Below the pieces are notes generated by a model that made no database searches, was not told where the DNA came from, and was given only the letters and a program-made list of their open reading frames with translations. Both the position numbers and the translations under genes were made by a program. Positions 62,305-64,000 of a stretch of 64,000 nt of DNA are shown here, piece by piece. The stretch covers positions 1-64,000 of the forward strand of contig NZ_RQXT01000024.1 of assembly GCF_003863365.1 (NCBI RefSeq), read 5' to 3'. The DNA is from Mesorhizobium tamadayense. Lineage in GTDB: Bacteria; Pseudomonadota; Alphaproteobacteria; Rhizobiales; Rhizobiaceae. The first letter of the stretch is position 1. Each line of letters begins with the position of its first letter.

Positions 62305-63285
62305 ATGGCCCTGCCCCAACCCAACCTCTACCCTGCCTTCAACATCGTGCGGCTCAGCCATGTCGAGCTGGCTGTGACGGATCTGGCGAAATCACGCGCG
62401 TTTTATGTCGACACGCTTGGCCTGCAGGTGACCGACGAGACCAGCAACGCCATCTACCTGCGCGCGCTGGAAGAGCGCGGCCATCATTGCATCGTGCTGC
62501 GCAAGGCCACGACGCCGGAAGCACGCGACCTCGGCTTCAAGGTTTTTTCCGACGAGGACCTCGACAAGGCGGCGCATTTCTTTGCGGCCAAGGACCTGCC
62601 GGTGGAATGGGTGGAGCGGCCGTACCAGTCGCGCACCTTCCGGACGCGCGATCCGCACGGCATTCCGCTCGAGTTCTATTCTAGGATGGAGCGGCTGCCG
62701 CCGATCCATCAGAAATACGCGCTCTATCACGGCGTGAAGCCGCTGCGCATCGACCACTTCAACTGCTTCTCGCCGAACGTCGATGAGGCGGTCGCCTTCT
62801 ACAACGAGCTCGGCTTCCGCGTGACAGAATACACCGAGGACGCCGAGACCGGGAAGCTGTGGGCGGCCTGGATGCACCGCAAGGGCGGCGTGCACGACAT
62901 CGCCTTCACCAACGGCCTCGGCCCGCGCCTGCACCATGTCGCCTTCTGGGTGCCGACGCCGCTCAACATCATCGACCTGCTCGACCTGATGGCGACCACC
63001 GGCTATGTCGGCAACATCGAGCGCGGCCCCGGCCGACACGGCATCTCCAACGCCTTCTTCCTCTACATCCGCGACCCCGACAACCACCGCATCGAGATCT
63101 ATTGCTCGGACTACCAGACGGTCGATCCGGACCTGGAGCCGATCAAATGGGACCTGAAGGACCCGCAGCGCCAGACGCTGTGGGGCGCGCCGGCGCCCAG
63201 AAGCTGGTTCGAGGAAGGCAGCGTCTTTGCCGACGTGACGCCACGCCAGTCCGACCTGGCGGCCTCGCCGATTGTGGCGCCTTGA
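62305..63285 (+). CDS. hpaD: 3,4-dihydroxyphenylacetate 2,3-dioxygenase (vicinal-oxygen-chelate type)
   Basis: HpaD cleaves homoprotocatechuate next to the hydroxyls. The 326-residue protein has two vicinal-oxygen-chelate domains, so it is a type I extradiol enzyme like those of Brevibacterium and Arthrobacter, not the LigB-type enzyme of E. coli. Likely metal ligands are the histidine in RIDHFNCFS, the histidine in PRLHHVAFWV and the glutamate in NHRIEIYCSDY. The ATG at 62305 gives the natural N terminus; an upstream open frame overlaps hpaE and is a shadow. Confidence 0.93.
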   Translation: MALPQPNLYPAFNIVRLSHVELAVTDLAKSRAFYVDTLGLQVTDETSNAIYLRALEERGHHCIVLRKATTPEARDLGFKVFSDEDLDKAAHFFAAKDLPVEWVERPYQSRTFRTRDPHGIPLEFYSRMERLPPIHQKYALYHGVKPLRIDHFNCFSPNVDEAVAFYNELGFRVTEYTEDAETGKLWAAWMHRKGGVHDIAFTNGLGPRLHHVAFWVPTPLNIIDLLDLMATTGYVGNIERGPGRHGISNAFFLYIRDPDNHRIEIYCSDYQTVDPDLEPIKWDLKDPQRQTLWGAPAPRSWFEEGSVFADVTPRQSDLAASPIVAP

Positions 63286-63308
63286 GTTCATAATTTGCGA
63301 TGACTGCG

Positions 63309-63366
63309 TTCCTTCGCGCCCCCCTCTGTCCTGCCGGACATCTCCCCCACTTGGGGGGAGATCGGC
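63309..63366. repeat. Short rhizobial palindromic repeat inside the hpa operon
   Basis: GCGCCCCCCTCTGTC, then CTGCCGGACATCTCCCCCAC and TTGGGGGGAGAT form a compact unit whose CTCCCCC and GGGGGGAG arms pair. The same words occur in the longer element at 8307-8470. It lies between hpaD and the next gene and could form a hairpin that lowers expression of the distal part of the operon. Confidence 0.75.
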
Positions 63367-63388
63367 AGCTTCCATGTGGAGTTCCAGC

Positions 63389-64000
63389 ATGAGCGCGGGA
63401 CGCCTCGCCACCTTCACCGCCGGCGGCAAGACGCGCTACGGCGCTATCACTGGCAAAGGCGTCGTTGACCTTTCGGCGCGCCACAAAGAATGGCCGACGC
63501 TGCGCGAGGTGATCGAGGCCGGCGCGCTCGTGAAACTTGCTGAGGAGGCGGAAGGCCTCGCTGCCGATTTCCGGGTCGAGGACATCGCTTACGCGATCCC
63601 GGTCCCCTCCCCGGAAAAGATCATCTGCGTCGGCGTCAACTATCCGGACCGCAACGAGGAGTACAAGGATGGGCAGGCGGCACCCTCGAACCCGTCGCTG
63701 TTCATCCGCTTTCCGCGCTCTTTCGTCGGCCATGGCGCGCCGCTGGTGCGGCCGCCGGAATCGCCGCAGCTCGATTATGAGGGCGAGATCGTCATCGTCA
63801 TCGGCAAGGGCGGCCGGCGCATCGCCGAGGCTGACGCGCTCAGCCATATCGCGGCGCTCTCGCTGTGCAACGAAGGCACCATCCGCGACTGGGTGCGCCA
63901 CGCCAAGTTCAACGTCACGCAGGGCAAGAATTTCGACCGAACCGGTTCGATCGGGCCGTGGCTGGTGCCGTTCGCCGACGAGACGCAGATCGCCGATATA
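63389..64000 (+). CDS. hpaG: Fumarylacetoacetate-hydrolase-family protein, probable HpaG (cut by window end)
   Basis: At least 204 codons run off the right edge. The ATG at 63389 has GGAG about seven bases upstream; an in-frame ATG at 63374 is possible. A short N-terminal domain is followed by the FAH core: ICVGVNYPDRNEEY, FIRFPRSFVGHGAPLVRPP, the metal-binding QLDYEGEIVIVIG and VTQGKNFDRTGSIGPWLVP. From its place after hpaD it is probably the decarboxylase/isomerase of the homoprotocatechuate pathway. The family also includes other acylpyruvate hydrolases. Confidence 0.85.
   Translation, partial: MSAGRLATFTAGGKTRYGAITGKGVVDLSARHKEWPTLREVIEAGALVKLAEEAEGLAADFRVEDIAYAIPVPSPEKIICVGVNYPDRNEEYKDGQAAPSNPSLFIRFPRSFVGHGAPLVRPPESPQLDYEGEIVIVIGKGGRRIAEADALSHIAALSLCNEGTIRDWVRHAKFNVTQGKNFDRTGSIGPWLVPFADETQIADI

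Overview
The window looks like a chromosomal accessory region of a Mesorhizobium-type alphaproteobacterium (order Hyphomicrobiales). The grounds are high GC content with strong GC at third codon positions, four solute-binding-protein ABC operons, an FMN-riboswitch-controlled second lumazine synthase (ribH2), and several families of short palindromic intergenic repeats of the kind common in rhizobia. No rRNA, tRNA or CRISPR array was seen. The genus is an inference from gene content and style, not from a marker gene.

Layout. 1-300: the edge of an IS1380-family element. 338-2046: a C39-like peptidase and a D-Ala-D-Ala ligase, closed by a bidirectional terminator. 2124-8306: a ribose-type ABC transporter divergent from mtnK-mtnA (5-methylthioribose kinase and isomerase), with a perfect 12-bp inverted repeat between two mirror-image promoters. 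8307-10774: a repeat, the FMN riboswitch and ribH2, class II aldolase, and a 52-residue membrane protein. 10866-11591: MgtC/SapB protein. 11636-18143: a LacI-headed operon for carbohydrate uptake (CUT1 transporter) and a GH63-like glycosidase, with paired operators. 18287-28623: a nine-gene operon (class III aminotransferase, two SDRs, amidohydrolase, CobW GTPase, branched-chain-type ABC transporter with a fused LivM-LivG), divergent from an IclR regulator. 29702-36420: AraC, a lower-GC TetR cassette (oxidoreductase, hydrolase, SDR), and a dehydrogenase/LysR pair. 36428-43101: a second Liv-type transporter operon headed by an SDR, a MoaF-like protein and an NTF2-like protein. 43305-48144: YceI, a membrane protein, aldehyde dehydrogenase and a GMC oxidoreductase. 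48149-56607: a second IclR module (APC permease, frameshifted P450 and aldehyde dehydrogenase on one side; Tm-1-like protein, HAD hydrolase and aminotransferase on the other). 56651-64000: the 4-hydroxyphenylacetate (homoprotocatechuate) pathway hpaA, B, C, R, F, E, D and the start of hpaG.

How it fits together. Almost everything is uptake plus catabolism, arranged as self-contained regulator/transporter/enzyme modules. The hpa genes take 4-hydroxyphenylacetate to ring cleavage. Upstream modules rich in aminotransferases, aldehyde dehydrogenases, SDRs, a MoaF homologue (a family known from monoamine-induced operons) and an amine/amino-acid permease could feed that pathway from aromatic amines or related compounds, but this is inference. 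The most interesting non-coding signals are: near-identical promoter blocks in front of the two IclR modules, part of which recurs in the hpaR-hpaF promoter; a 42-bp repeat at the same distance from two start codons; and a one-base frameshift that destroys the heme-binding end of the P450 and joins it in frame to the downstream aldehyde dehydrogenase.
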